Assembly (NCBI RefSeq): GCF_030409235.1
Contig: NZ_JAUFPO010000002.1
Coordinates: forward strand, 62,001-126,000
DNA from: Halomonas almeriensis
GTDB lineage: Bacteria; Pseudomonadota; Gammaproteobacteria; Pseudomonadales; Halomonadaceae
Direction of reading: 5' to 3'
DNA: 64,000 nt
Under the pieces are notes generated by a model that was given only the letters and a program-made list of their open reading frames with translations, searched no databases and was not told the origin of the DNA. Below, one piece after another: positions 1 to 8,267 of this stretch. Each line of letters starts with the position of its first letter. Position 1 is the first letter of the stretch. Position numbers and translations under genes: made by a program.

Positions 1-636
1 CCAGCCATCGACTGTCTTGATGGCGTGGGTGGTATTGCGTCGCACGTCGCTGCCGCCCTGTTTCTCGGTCATGGCCATGCCGAAGGTCAGGGCGGTCTTG
101 CGCTCGGCGGGCAATGCACGGGGGTCATGGTCCCAGCTCAGCAGGCCGGGCGACCAGCGCGCATGCAGGTCGGCCGAGTGTCGCAGTGCCGGAAAGGCCG
201 CATGGGTCATGGTGATCGGACAGCAGAAGCCCGGCTCGGCCTGGGTCAGCAGATAGAGCGCCGCCACATGCGCCTGGTGGCCACCGCGACCTTCTTCCTG
301 CCAGGCGACGGCGTGCCAGCCGTGATCCATGGCCAGGTGCATCAACTCATGGTAGGCCGGGTGGTACTCGACCTCATCGAGGCGACGGCCATGGCGGTCG
401 AAGAGTCGCAGCTCGGGCGGGTGGCGGTTGGCCGCGTCGCCGAGCCGGCGCACCGCCTCGCTGCCCGCCTCCCGGCCCAGCGGTGCCAGTCGCTCCATGA
501 CCCAAGGTGGCGCCTCGCGGGCCAGGGCGTCGCGCAGCGGCCTGTCCTGCGTGAGCAGGTCCTGGTCACCGCCCGGCGGGGGCTGATTGTGCACCTCATG
601 GCTGGCCAGGCGAGATCGGGGGGCATGATCCGGCAT
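1..636 (-). CDS. AidB-like acyl-CoA dehydrogenase, N-terminal part (runs off the left edge)
   Basis: Only the first 212 codons are inside the window; the frame is open to base 1. The N-terminus has the hallmark of AidB/isovaleryl-CoA-dehydrogenase-like proteins, a HEVHNQPPP stretch followed by a conserved DQDLLTQD-type segment. Near the edge, MTEKQGGSDVRRNTT is the flavin-proximal signature of this acyl-CoA dehydrogenase subfamily. Members are FAD flavoproteins; E. coli AidB is linked to the alkylation response, while many paralogs probably act on acyl-CoA substrates. The ATG at 636 was chosen because the family similarity begins about ten residues later; no strong Shine-Dalgarno site is visible. 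It diverges from the Nudix gene. Family assignment is firm, exact substrate unknown. Confidence 0.85.
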   Translation of the reverse strand, partial: MPDHAPRSRLASHEVHNQPPPGGDQDLLTQDRPLRDALAREAPPWVMERLAPLGREAGSEAVRRLGDAANRHPPELRLFDRHGRRLDEVEYHPAYHELMHLAMDHGWHAVAWQEEGRGGHQAHVAALYLLTQAEPGFCCPITMTHAAFPALRHSADLHARWSPGLLSWDHDPRALPAERKTALTFGMAMTEKQGGSDVRRNTTHAIKTVDGW

Positions 637-770
637 CACAGGCTCCAGTGGCAGGCTCCTGACTTCAGCATGGTGGGCGCGGGCCGAGTGGTCAAAGGCG
701 CGGCCCCGCTGGCAGTGACGGTCTGAGCGCGAGGCGTTAGGCTGGAGGCGTCGTCAGTGGAGGAGCCTTC

Positions 771-1322
771 ATGACCCAGTCTTCAGCGGTGCTGCCCGAG
801 GTGCCGGCCACGGCGCATGTCGCCGAGGAACGCATCCAGGTGGTCGATGCCCGCAACCGGCCCTGCGGCAGCGCTCGACGAGCCACCATGCGTCGCTATC
901 GCTACTGGCACCGAGCGACCTATATCGTGGTGTGCAACGCCCAGGGAGAGCTCTGTGTTCAGCGCCGTACGTTGTCCAAGGAGGTGTTTCCCGGCGCGCT
1001 TGACCTGGCAGCCGGCGGCGTCGTCGGTGCCGGCGAGGCGGTCCACCTGGCGGCGCAACGCGAGCTGGCCGAGGAACTGGGCATTCGCCGCCAGCCACTG
1101 AAGCACGAGCTGGAATTCGTTCATGCGGCGGGTGGCAACTTCATCTTCGGCAGTGCCTTTCGGGTCGATTACAGCGGCCCCTTGCGCCTGCAGCCCGAAG
1201 AGGTCGCCGAGGCCTTCTGGCTGACGCCGGCCGAGGCGCTGGCGCTGGAAGGCGTAACACCGGATACCCGCCAGGTGGTCGAGGCGCTTGTCGCGGATGG
1301 CAGCTTGCATGCCGAGCCTTGA
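771..1322 (+). CDS. Nudix hydrolase, YfcD-like
   Basis: A 183-residue Nudix-fold pyrophosphohydrolase. The complete Nudix box lies at residues 83-105: Gly83, Glu89, then RELAEELGI at 97-105, matching Gx5Ex7REUxEExGU. The residues before the box (WHRATYIVV, then QRR and the FPG motif) are typical of the YfcD group, which resembles isopentenyl-diphosphate isomerases. The substrate is not predictable; the family cleaves nucleoside diphosphates linked to another moiety. The ATG at 771 follows a good GGAGGAG site about 5 bases upstream. It stands alone between the divergent acyl-CoA dehydrogenase and the glutathione peroxidase gene on the same strand. Confidence 0.9.
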   Translation: MTQSSAVLPEVPATAHVAEERIQVVDARNRPCGSARRATMRRYRYWHRATYIVVCNAQGELCVQRRTLSKEVFPGALDLAAGGVVGAGEAVHLAAQRELAEELGIRRQPLKHELEFVHAAGGNFIFGSAFRVDYSGPLRLQPEEVAEAFWLTPAEALALEGVTPDTRQVVEALVADGSLHAEP

Positions 1323-1409
1323 GCGCCGCGTTGTTGCCTGTTGCGGGAAGGGGCTGGCGCCGGCCGGGTCGGCGTGGCATCGTGAAGGAACAGACAGCGA
1401 GCCCGAGCC

Positions 1410-1898
1410 ATGAGCATTCACGACCATGATTGCCGCACGCACAGCGGCGAGCCCTTCAACCTAGGCGCCTTGCGTGGCCAGGTGCTGCTGGTTGTCAATG
1501 TGGCCAGCCGCTGCGGTTTTACCTCCCAGCTTGGCGAGCTCGAACGTCTCTACCGCCGGCATCGCGACCGCGGCTTCACCATCCTGGCCTTTCCGTGCAA
1601 CCAGTTCGGCCGTCAGTCACCGGAATCCGCACAGGGGTTCTGCTCCTTCGGCGAGCATACCTACAGCGTCACCTTCCCTATGATGGGCAAGGTCAACGTC
1701 AATGGTCGCCATGCCCACCCGTTGTTCATCGAGCTCAAGCGCGAGGCGCCCGGTGCCCTGGGCACCGGCGTCATCAAGTGGAACTTCACCAAGTTCCTGG
1801 TGGCGCGGGACGGCCGAGTGATTCGCCGCTTCTCCCCCCGCGCCCGTATCGCCGAGCTGGAAGCCGCGCTAGAGCCCATCCTGGATGAGCCCTGGTAG
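1410..1898 (+). CDS. Glutathione peroxidase (thiol peroxidase of the BtuE/GPx type)
   Basis: A 162-residue peroxidase with the thioredoxin-like GPx fold, which reduces hydrogen and organic peroxides using thiols. The peroxidatic Cys35 sits in NVASRCGFT. The conserved AFPCNQFG segment supplies the catalytic Gln, and KWNFTKFLV supplies the Trp and Asn of the catalytic tetrad. It has Cys rather than selenocysteine, and a further Cys in FCSF may act as resolving residue, so electrons may come from thioredoxin rather than glutathione. No signal peptide is visible, so it is cytoplasmic. It is convergent with the demethylase gene. The ATG at 1410 has only a weak ribosome site. Confidence 0.93.
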   Translation: MSIHDHDCRTHSGEPFNLGALRGQVLLVVNVASRCGFTSQLGELERLYRRHRDRGFTILAFPCNQFGRQSPESAQGFCSFGEHTYSVTFPMMGKVNVNGRHAHPLFIELKREAPGALGTGVIKWNFTKFLVARDGRVIRRFSPRARIAELEAALEPILDEPW

Positions 1899-1934
1899 CC
1901 CGCGCATGAGGCCGGAGAAACCGCCGTGCGCGGG
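1899..1934. terminator. Possible hairpin between convergent genes
   Basis: A seven-base inverted repeat, CCCGCGC (1899-1905) and GCGCGGG (1928-1934), with a 22-base loop starts directly after the peroxidase stop codon. There is no T-run and the loop is long, so it is a weak terminator candidate at best. Confidence 0.25.
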
Positions 1935-1948
1935 CGTCCTGAGCCCGC

Positions 1949-3985
1949 CTAGAGGTCCTTGACCAGCCTGAGGGCGTCATAGATGGCGGCATGGGTATTG
2001 CGCGACTCCACCGCGTCCCCCAGGCGGAACAACTGGAAGCTGCCGCCGGGATGGCGTACCACCGACTGCGGGTTGCCGGCGATCAGGTCGTCATAATCCA
2101 CCTCGCCGCCGTTCGAGGCATGCGCCTTGAGCTCGAAGTACACATCGGCCATGGGCGTGATGCCGTAGTTGACCACTACCTGATCGACACGGCGTTCATG
2201 ATCCAGGTCCATGTAATCACTGGTGATTCGCGCCAGCAGTTCGCCATCCGCGCGCTCCACCGACTTGAGTCGATAGGTCGGCGTGAAGGTCACGTTGGGG
2301 CGCTGTAATTCGCGCATGTAGGGCACCAGGGTCATGGCCATGACCTCCGACGAGAAGGTCCGGTCGGGTGTCATGATCTCGATCTCGGCCCCGGTTTGAG
2401 CGATGATCTCGGCCGCCTGCAGGGCGGGGTGGTCGCCGGCATCATCGAACAGCAGCACCTTGTTGCCCGGTGCCACATGACCCGAGAGGATATCCCAGGT
2501 GTTGACCACCCACTGGTGGCCCTGGGTCGGCATGTCCTCGATGGGATAGCCGCCGGTGGCCACGATGACCACGTCCGGATTCTCCGCGAGCACTTCCTCG
2601 GCCTCGGCGAAGACGTTGTAGCGAATCTCCACGCCCAGCGCCTCACAGCGCGACAGACGCCAGTCGATGATGCCCATCATGTCTCGTCGGCGCGGGCTCT
2701 GGGCGGTCAGGCGTATCTGGCCGCCGGCCTCGCTGGACGCCTCCAGTACCAGTACCTCGTGCCCGCGCTCCGCGGCCACCCTGGCGGCCTCCAGCCCCGC
2801 CGGACCGGCGCCGATGATGACCACCCGGCGGCGTTGATCGGCGGGTGGAATGGTATGCGGCATGGTGGTTTCACGCCCGGTGGCCGCATTGTGAATGCAG
2901 TAGGCGGCGCCGCCCTGATAGATGCGGTCGAGGCAGTAGTTGGCCCCGACACAGGGGCGAATTTCCTCCTCGCGATCCTCCGTCAGCTTCTGGACGATAT
3001 GCGGATCGGCCATGTGCGCCCGGGTCATGCCGATCATGTCGACCAGGCCGGAAGAGATGGCATGACGGGCCGTGGCGACATCCTGAATCTTGGCCCCATG
3101 GAAGGTCGGGAAGTCGACCTGGCGGCGGATCTCGCCGGCAAAATCCAGATGAGGGGCGCTGTGCATGCCCTGAACCGGGATGACATCGGTCAGGCCCGGG
3201 TCGGTATCGATGTGTCCGCGCACCACATTGAGGAAGTCGACCAGGCCGCTGTCCTTGAGGCGCTGGGAGATGGTCATGCCGTCCTGCGGCGTCAGGCCGC
3301 CCTCGAGCATCTCGTCGCCGGTATAACGCAGGCCGACGATGAACTCAGGCCCCACGCGCCTTCGAATGGCCTCGAGCACCTCGAAGGTGAAGCGCAGTCG
3401 GTTGTCCAGACTGCCGCCATAGGGACCCTCGAGGGTATTGGTCAGCGGCGACCAGAACTGATCCATCAGGTGGCCATAGGCCTGCAGCTCGATACCGTCG
3501 AGCCCCGCCGCATGCATGCGTTCGGCGGCATCGGCGTAATCGCGGATCAGGCGTTCGATATCCCAGTCCTCGACCTGTTTGGGGTAGGCACGATGCGAGG
3601 CCTCGCGATGGTGCGAGGGCGAGACCGCCGGCAGCCAGTCACCCTTGTCCCAGCGAGTGCGCCGCCCCAGGTGCGTGAGCTGAATCATCACCGCCGTGCC
3701 GTGCTCATGGCAGGCATCGGTCAGCTCGCGCATCCAGGGCACGACCTCATCCTTGTAAGCCAGGATGTTGTTGAACACCGGCGGGCTGTCCCGGGATACC
3801 GCCGCCGAACCGGCCGTCATGGTCAGGCCCAGGCCTGCCCTGGCGCGCTCGACGTGATAGGCGCGGTAGAGCTCCTTGGGCATGCCGTCTTCCGGGTAGG
3901 CCGGTTCATGGGACGTCATCATCAGACGGTTCTTGATGGTCAGGTTCTTGAGCTGAAACGGCTGAAGCAGCGGATCGTTGGCCAC
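1949..3985 (-). CDS. N-methylproline / dimethylglycine demethylase-type flavoenzyme (StcD/DgcA family)
   Basis: A 678-residue oxidoreductase with an N-terminal old-yellow-enzyme TIM barrel (about 1-365, FMN), then a cysteine cluster, then a trimethylamine-dehydrogenase-like FAD/NAD domain starting with VVIIGAGPAGLEAA. The opening DPLLQPFQLKNLTIKNR and SHEPAYPEDGMPK match the StcD (N-methylproline demethylase) and DgcA branch, which removes N-methyl groups from osmolyte breakdown products and passes electrons to ETF. The cluster reads CVGANYC and then Cys after 11 residues, so the second Cys of the usual CxxCxxC arrangement is Ala. I chose the GTG at 3985 because GGAGGG lies 8 bases upstream and the length then equals StcD; an in-frame ATG at 4000 has no ribosome site. 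It diverges from the ProC-PutP-Etf genes, which supports proline-type substrates. Confidence 0.85.
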   Translation of the reverse strand: MANDPLLQPFQLKNLTIKNRLMMTSHEPAYPEDGMPKELYRAYHVERARAGLGLTMTAGSAAVSRDSPPVFNNILAYKDEVVPWMRELTDACHEHGTAVMIQLTHLGRRTRWDKGDWLPAVSPSHHREASHRAYPKQVEDWDIERLIRDYADAAERMHAAGLDGIELQAYGHLMDQFWSPLTNTLEGPYGGSLDNRLRFTFEVLEAIRRRVGPEFIVGLRYTGDEMLEGGLTPQDGMTISQRLKDSGLVDFLNVVRGHIDTDPGLTDVIPVQGMHSAPHLDFAGEIRRQVDFPTFHGAKIQDVATARHAISSGLVDMIGMTRAHMADPHIVQKLTEDREEEIRPCVGANYCLDRIYQGGAAYCIHNAATGRETTMPHTIPPADQRRRVVIIGAGPAGLEAARVAAERGHEVLVLEASSEAGGQIRLTAQSPRRRDMMGIIDWRLSRCEALGVEIRYNVFAEAEEVLAENPDVVIVATGGYPIEDMPTQGHQWVVNTWDILSGHVAPGNKVLLFDDAGDHPALQAAEIIAQTGAEIEIMTPDRTFSSEVMAMTLVPYMRELQRPNVTFTPTYRLKSVERADGELLARITSDYMDLDHERRVDQVVVNYGITPMADVYFELKAHASNGGEVDYDDLIAGNPQSVVRHPGGSFQLFRLGDAVESRNTHAAIYDALRLVKDL

Positions 3986-4032
3986 GGTCAGGCCCTCCAT
4001 CTTGTTGTGTTCTTGACAACGTTAGAAGTGAC

Positions 4033-4070
4033 TGTACATGATTGTCAATCAAGTGTTCATCGATGTACAT
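4033..4070. promoter_or_regulatory. Candidate TetR-family operator in the divergent promoter
   Basis: TGTACAT (4033-4039) and ATGTACA (4063-4069) form an inverted repeat with centres 30 bp apart. Inside it TGTTCAT-CG-ATGTACA is a near-perfect 16-bp palindrome. The same half-site words recur upstream of the tetR gene at 8984-9012. A TTGACA hexamer on each strand (4013-4018 plus, 4043-4048 minus) suggests promoters in both directions. Binding is inferred. Confidence 0.5.
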
Positions 4071-4091
4071 GAGGCGTCGGAGGTGCGGCAC

Positions 4092-4883
4092 ATGCTGAAC
4101 GGCCTGGTGGTTGGTGTGATTGGCGGGCAGGGCTGGATAGGCCGAGCCCTGGGACTGGCATTGCTCGAGAAACGGTGGCTGGCACCCGAGCAATTGCTGG
4201 TGTCATCCCGTTCGGCCAACAGCGGTGCCTATGCCGACTGGCCCGGCGTGCGCTGTGTTCAGGATAATCGGCAGCTCGCCGAGCTGGCGGATGTCATCGT
4301 GCTATCGGTTCGTCCACAGGATCTTGCGGAGATCGACATCCAGGTCGGCGACAAGCTGGTGATATCGCTGCTGGCCATGGCCTCGCTGGATGCCGTCGCC
4401 GGTCAGCTCGGCACCCCGCGAGTGGTGCGGGCCATGCCCAATGCGGCCGCGGAGATTCAGCGTGGCTACTTTCCCTGGTACGCGTCACCGGCCATCAGTG
4501 ATGGCGATCGCGGCATCGTGCAGGCGTTGCTGGAAAGCTGCGGTACGGCACGCGAGGTCTCGTCCGAAGACGCGATCGACTATCTGACGGCGGTGAGCGG
4601 CGCCGGGCCTGCCTATCCGGCTCTGCTGGCCCAGGCAATGCTCTCGCACGCTCGCCAGGCCGGTCTCGATGACGACATCGCCCGGGAAGCCGTGATGCAG
4701 ACCCTGGTGGGCGGCAGCCTGTTGCTGGAGCAGCAGCCGGCCGAGCCCGGCGAGATGGTCAAGCGCCTGGTGGAATATCAGGGCACCACTGCCGAGGGGC
4801 TGCGCACCATGATCGAAGGCGGCTTCGAGCGGGTCGTCCACGAGGGGCTGCAGGCCGCCTATCGAACCGCCAGGGCAGGGTAG
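4092..4883 (+). CDS. ProC-like pyrroline-5-carboxylate reductase family protein
   Basis: A 263-residue member of the ProC family: an N-terminal NAD(P)-binding Rossmann fold (VVGVIGGQGWIGRALG), the RAMPNAAAEIQ motif, and a C-terminal dimerisation and active-site domain with AVSGAGPAYPALL and the EMVKRLVEYQGTTAEGL region. ProC reduces pyrroline-5-carboxylate to proline, but the glycine-rich loop is GGQGWIG rather than the usual GxGNM, so this is probably a paralog with a special role in the catabolic cluster. The ATG at 4092 follows GGAGGTG by 7 bases and places the Rossmann motif at the N-terminus; an in-frame ATG at 4038 lies inside the candidate operator and was rejected. The putP-like gene follows after 112 bp. 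Confidence 0.82.
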   Translation: MLNGLVVGVIGGQGWIGRALGLALLEKRWLAPEQLLVSSRSANSGAYADWPGVRCVQDNRQLAELADVIVLSVRPQDLAEIDIQVGDKLVISLLAMASLDAVAGQLGTPRVVRAMPNAAAEIQRGYFPWYASPAISDGDRGIVQALLESCGTAREVSSEDAIDYLTAVSGAGPAYPALLAQAMLSHARQAGLDDDIAREAVMQTLVGGSLLLEQQPAEPGEMVKRLVEYQGTTAEGLRTMIEGGFERVVHEGLQAAYRTARAG

Positions 4884-4995
4884 GCACCTATCAGGGCGAC
4901 GTTGTATGGGCCAGCCATTGATCACCAGGCCCCTAACAACCAGCAGGCCGAACCTCCGGTTCAAGACCAACAATATTCAATAATCAGGTTGCACA

Positions 4996-6483
4996 ATGAT
5001 AGAGACGAGTCACGGTGTCGTGATCGGCACCTTCATGGCGTATTTCGCCATCATGCTGGTTGTCGGTGTCGTTGCCTACCGGCGTTCCAACAACTTCTCC
5101 GACTATGTGCTCGGTGGGCGCACTCTGGGGCCGTTTGCCACGGCGCTTTCGTCCGGGGCTTCCGAGATGTCGGGCTGGTTGTTGATTGCCATGCCCGGCG
5201 CTGCCTTTCTGACAGGGATGTCATCCTTCTGGATTGCCGTGGGCCTGTTGGCGGGTACGCTGCTTAACTGGCTGATCGTGGCGCGCCGCTTGCGGGTCTA
5301 CAGCTTCATTGCCAACAATGCCCTGACGATTCCCGAGTATCTGGCCGAGCGCTTTCAGGACCGGACGCTGGTGCTGCGGCTCATCTCGGCGATTTTCATC
5401 ATCATCTTCTATCTTTTCTACACCAGTTCGGGTCTGGTGGCCGGCGGAAAGCTATTGAACACCGTCTTTGGCATGGACTATTCGATGGCGGTACTGGCCG
5501 GCGCCCTGGCAGTTATTTCCTACACCTTTTTCGGTGGCTATCTGGCAGTCTCCTGGACCGACGTCATCCAGGGCATGATGATGTTCCTGACCCTGGTCAT
5601 CGTGCCGGTGGTGGCAATTTATGAGCTCGGTGGTGTCGGTGAGGCATTCTCCGCCGCAGAAGGCGCCAAGTCGGGTATCCTGAATAGCCTGCGTGATGCG
5701 TCGACCGGTGAGTGGCTGACCTGGACGGCTGTCGTCAGCTCCCTGGCCTGGGGGCTTGGCTACTTTGGGCAACCGCATTCGCTGGCGCGCTTTGCCGGCA
5801 TCAATGATGCACGCAATATCCCCATGGCACGCTGGATCGCGGTCATCTGGACGGCGGTTGGCCTGGTGGGAGCCCTGCTGATCGGCATACTGGGCAATGC
5901 CTTTTTCCCCGATGGCCTGGATGATCACGAGCGCATCTTCATGTTCATGATCGATATCATGTTCAATCCGCTGGTCGCCGGTGTATTGCTGACGACGGTG
6001 ATGGCTGCCGTCATGTCGACAGCCGATTCTCAGTTGCTGATCTGCTCGTCGACAATTGCCGACGATATCTACAAGGCCGTTTTTCGCCAATCCGCCTCGC
6101 AAAAGGAGTTGGTCATGGTGGGGCGCCTGGCAGTCCTGGGTGTATCCAGTGTGGCGGTCATGCTGGCCCTGAATCCTGACTCCAATGTGCTCGGCTTGGT
6201 GTCCTATGCCTGGGCAGGGTTCGGTGCAGCCTTCGGGCCGGCCCTTATCGCGTCACTTTTCTGGCCACGAATGAACCAGTGGGGCGCGCTGGCGGGCGTG
6301 GTCACCGGTGGGCTGATCGTCATTATCTGGGGGCAACTGAGTGGTGGTCTCTATGATCTCTACGAAATCGTGCCGGCCTTCATTTTGTCGGCTCTGGCCA
6401 TCGTCTTCGTCACTCTGCTGACACCAAAGCCCAATCAGGATGTTGGCCGTCAGTTCCAGAGCATGCTTGAAGAAATCCAATAA
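4996..6483 (+). CDS. Sodium/proline symporter-type transporter (PutP family, SSS)
   Basis: A 495-residue member of the sodium:solute symporter family with about 13 membrane segments. The PutP hallmark SSGASEMSGWLL is present near residues 50-65, and ALTIPEYLAERF and the MSTADSQLL sodium-site region are conserved. PutP imports proline with Na+. Placement beside a demethylase, a ProC-like enzyme and ETF suggests uptake of proline or a methylated proline such as N-methylproline or proline betaine; that substrate is inferred. The ATG at 4996 has a modest AGG site. The etfB gene starts 21 bases after the stop, so the symporter is probably in one transcript with etfBA. Confidence 0.9.
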   Translation: MIETSHGVVIGTFMAYFAIMLVVGVVAYRRSNNFSDYVLGGRTLGPFATALSSGASEMSGWLLIAMPGAAFLTGMSSFWIAVGLLAGTLLNWLIVARRLRVYSFIANNALTIPEYLAERFQDRTLVLRLISAIFIIIFYLFYTSSGLVAGGKLLNTVFGMDYSMAVLAGALAVISYTFFGGYLAVSWTDVIQGMMMFLTLVIVPVVAIYELGGVGEAFSAAEGAKSGILNSLRDASTGEWLTWTAVVSSLAWGLGYFGQPHSLARFAGINDARNIPMARWIAVIWTAVGLVGALLIGILGNAFFPDGLDDHERIFMFMIDIMFNPLVAGVLLTTVMAAVMSTADSQLLICSSTIADDIYKAVFRQSASQKELVMVGRLAVLGVSSVAVMLALNPDSNVLGLVSYAWAGFGAAFGPALIASLFWPRMNQWGALAGVVTGGLIVIIWGQLSGGLYDLYEIVPAFILSALAIVFVTLLTPKPNQDVGRQFQSMLEEIQ

Positions 6484-6504
6484 CACTCATCTGGAGTGCG
6501 TGTC

Positions 6505-7257
6505 ATGAAAGTACTCGTCGCCGTCAAGCGCGTCATCGATTACAACGTCAAGATCCGGGTCAAGCCGGATAACTCCGACGTCGATCTCACCAATGTCAAG
6601 ATGGCCATGAACCCCTTCTGCGAGATTGCCGTGGAAGAGGCGGTGCGCCTCAAGGAAGCCGGCACGGCCAGCGAGGTGGTGGCTGTCAGCATCGGTCCCA
6701 AGGCGGCCCAGGAGCAGTTGCGCACCGCTCTGGCGCTGGGCGCCGATCGCGCCCTTCATGTCCAGACCGACGAACGGGTCGAGTCGCTGGGCGCCGCCAG
6801 GGCGCTGGCCAAGGTGGTCGAGGAAGAACAGCCTGAACTGATGATTCTCGGCAAACAGGCCATCGACAGCGACAACAACCAGACCGGGCAGATGCTGGCG
6901 GCGCTCACCGGCCGCCCGCAGGGCACCTTTGCCTCCGCCATCAAGGTCGAGGGTGACAGTCTGGAAGTCATCCGCGAGGTCGACGGCGGCCTGCAGACCG
7001 TCTCGCTCAAGTTGCCGGCCATCGTCACCACCGACCTGCGCTTGAATGAGCCGCGCTATGCCAAGCTGCCGGACATCATGAAGGCCAAGAAGAAGCCGCT
7101 GGAGACCCGCACGCCGGAGGAGATGGGCGTCGAGGTGGCCAGTCAGCTCAAGCTGGTGAGTGTCGAGCCGCCGGCCGAGCGCCAGGGTGGCGTGACCGTC
7201 GGCTCCGTGGACGAGCTGGTCGATAAACTCAAGAACGAAGCCAAGGTGATCTCATGA
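6505..7257 (+). CDS. etfB: Electron transfer flavoprotein beta subunit
   Basis: A 250-residue ETF beta subunit (N-terminus [16 protein letters not shown]), which binds AMP and with EtfA carries electrons from flavin dehydrogenases to ETF:quinone oxidoreductase. Recognised segments are [34 protein letters not shown] and the C-terminal [16 protein letters not shown]. The ATG at 6505 with GGAG 8 bases upstream was preferred to an in-frame GTG at 6496. The stop overlaps the etfA start (ATGA). Linkage to the demethylase gene is like the dgcA-etf linkage of pseudomonads and suggests this ETF is the demethylase electron acceptor. Confidence 0.96.
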   Translation: MKVLVAVKRVIDYNVKIRVKPDNSDVDLTNVKMAMNPFCEIAVEEAVRLKEAGTASEVVAVSIGPKAAQEQLRTALALGADRALHVQTDERVESLGAARALAKVVEEEQPELMILGKQAIDSDNNQTGQMLAALTGRPQGTFASAIKVEGDSLEVIREVDGGLQTVSLKLPAIVTTDLRLNEPRYAKLPDIMKAKKKPLETRTPEEMGVEVASQLKLVSVEPPAERQGGVTVGSVDELVDKLKNEAKVIS

Positions 7258-8192
7258 GCATTCTGGTACTTGCTGAACATCATGACGGCCATCTGGCCGA
7301 AGGCACGGCGCATGTGGTTGCCGCGGCCCGCCAGATCGCCGAGCATAGCGGCGCCGACATCGATGTCCTGGTGGCCGGCGAGGGCGTGGCGGCCATCGCC
7401 GAGGCGGCGGCCGGTCTGGAGGGCGTGGCCCGGGTGCGCGTCGCCGACCACGCCGTCTATGGCCATCAACTGGCCGAGCCCCTGGGCGATTTGCTGGTCG
7501 CGCTGGCCGACGACTACAGCCATGTGCTGGCCGCCGGCTCGACCACCGGCAAGAATGCCCTGCCGCGCCTGGCGGCGCTGAAGGGGACCCAGCAGATCTC
7601 CGAAATCATCGCCGTGGTCAGCGCCGACACCTTCAAGCGTCCGGTCTACGCCGGCAACGCCATTGCCACCGTGCAGAGCGCGGACGCGCTGAAGGTCATC
7701 ACGGTGCGCCCCACGGCCTTCGATGCCGTGGCCGAGGGCGGCAGCGCCAGTGTCGAGGCGGTGGATACTGTGGTCGACAACGACCTGTCGTCCTTCATCG
7801 ATGAAAAACTGGCGCAGAGCGACCGTCCGGAGCTGGGGTCCGCCAAGGTGGTGGTGTCCGGCGGCCGAGGTATGGGCAATGGGGAGAACTTCAAGCTGCT
7901 GGATGGCGTTGCCGACAAGCTGGGCGCTGCCATCGGGGCTTCGCGGGCCGCCGTGGATGCCGGCTTCGTGCCCAACGACATGCAGGTCGGCCAGACCGGC
8001 AAGATCGTCGCGCCGGATCTGTACATTGCCGTGGGCATCAGTGGTGCCATCCAGCACATGGCGGGCATGAAGGATTCGAAGATCATCGTCGCCATCAACA
8101 AGGACGAGGAAGCGCCGATCTTCCAAGTGGCAGACTACGGTCTGGTCGGTGATCTGTTCGAGCTCGTGCCGGAGCTGGAAAAGAAGCTTTAA
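7254..8192 (+). CDS. etfA: Electron transfer flavoprotein alpha subunit
   Basis: A 312-residue ETF alpha subunit, partner of EtfB. The N-terminal half is the alpha/beta ETF domain. The C-terminal half holds the FAD-binding region: [15 protein letters not shown], then [40 protein letters not shown] and [10 protein letters not shown], all canonical. Its start overlaps the etfB stop by four bases, so translation is coupled. A GC-rich hairpin follows the stop, ending the putP-etfBA transcript against the convergent tetR. Confidence 0.97.
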   Translation: MSILVLAEHHDGHLAEGTAHVVAAARQIAEHSGADIDVLVAGEGVAAIAEAAAGLEGVARVRVADHAVYGHQLAEPLGDLLVALADDYSHVLAAGSTTGKNALPRLAALKGTQQISEIIAVVSADTFKRPVYAGNAIATVQSADALKVITVRPTAFDAVAEGGSASVEAVDTVVDNDLSSFIDEKLAQSDRPELGSAKVVVSGGRGMGNGENFKLLDGVADKLGAAIGASRAAVDAGFVPNDMQVGQTGKIVAPDLYIAVGISGAIQHMAGMKDSKIIVAINKDEEAPIFQVADYGLVGDLFELVPELEKKL

Positions 8193-8204
8193 GCACCGAA
8201 CCAG

Positions 8205-8235
8205 AAGCCGGTAACGCCAGGGTGGTTACCGGCTT
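8205..8235. terminator. Bidirectional hairpin terminator between etfA and tetR
   Basis: A perfect 11-bp stem, AAGCCGGTAAC (8205-8215) and GTTACCGGCTT (8225-8235), with a 9-base loop. It lies 12 bases after the etfA stop and before the tetR stop. There is no long T-run, but the flanking A/T bases on both arms suit use from either side. Confidence 0.65.
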
Positions 8236-8267
8236 GCCTGTATCGGGCCAACGGCGGTTTCAAGACG

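Noticed and set aside
25-726. 233-codon plus-strand frame at the left edge
   Set aside because: It mirrors the minus-strand acyl-CoA dehydrogenase, which has clear family motifs; the plus frame has none.
2396-4072. 558-codon plus-strand frame opposite the demethylase
   Set aside because: A codon-bias shadow in GC-rich DNA; no motif, and the opposite frame is a full-length flavoenzyme.
4038-4091. Upstream ATG giving an 18-residue longer ProC-like protein
   Set aside because: It falls in the candidate operator and has no ribosome site; the ATG at 4092 has a strong one.
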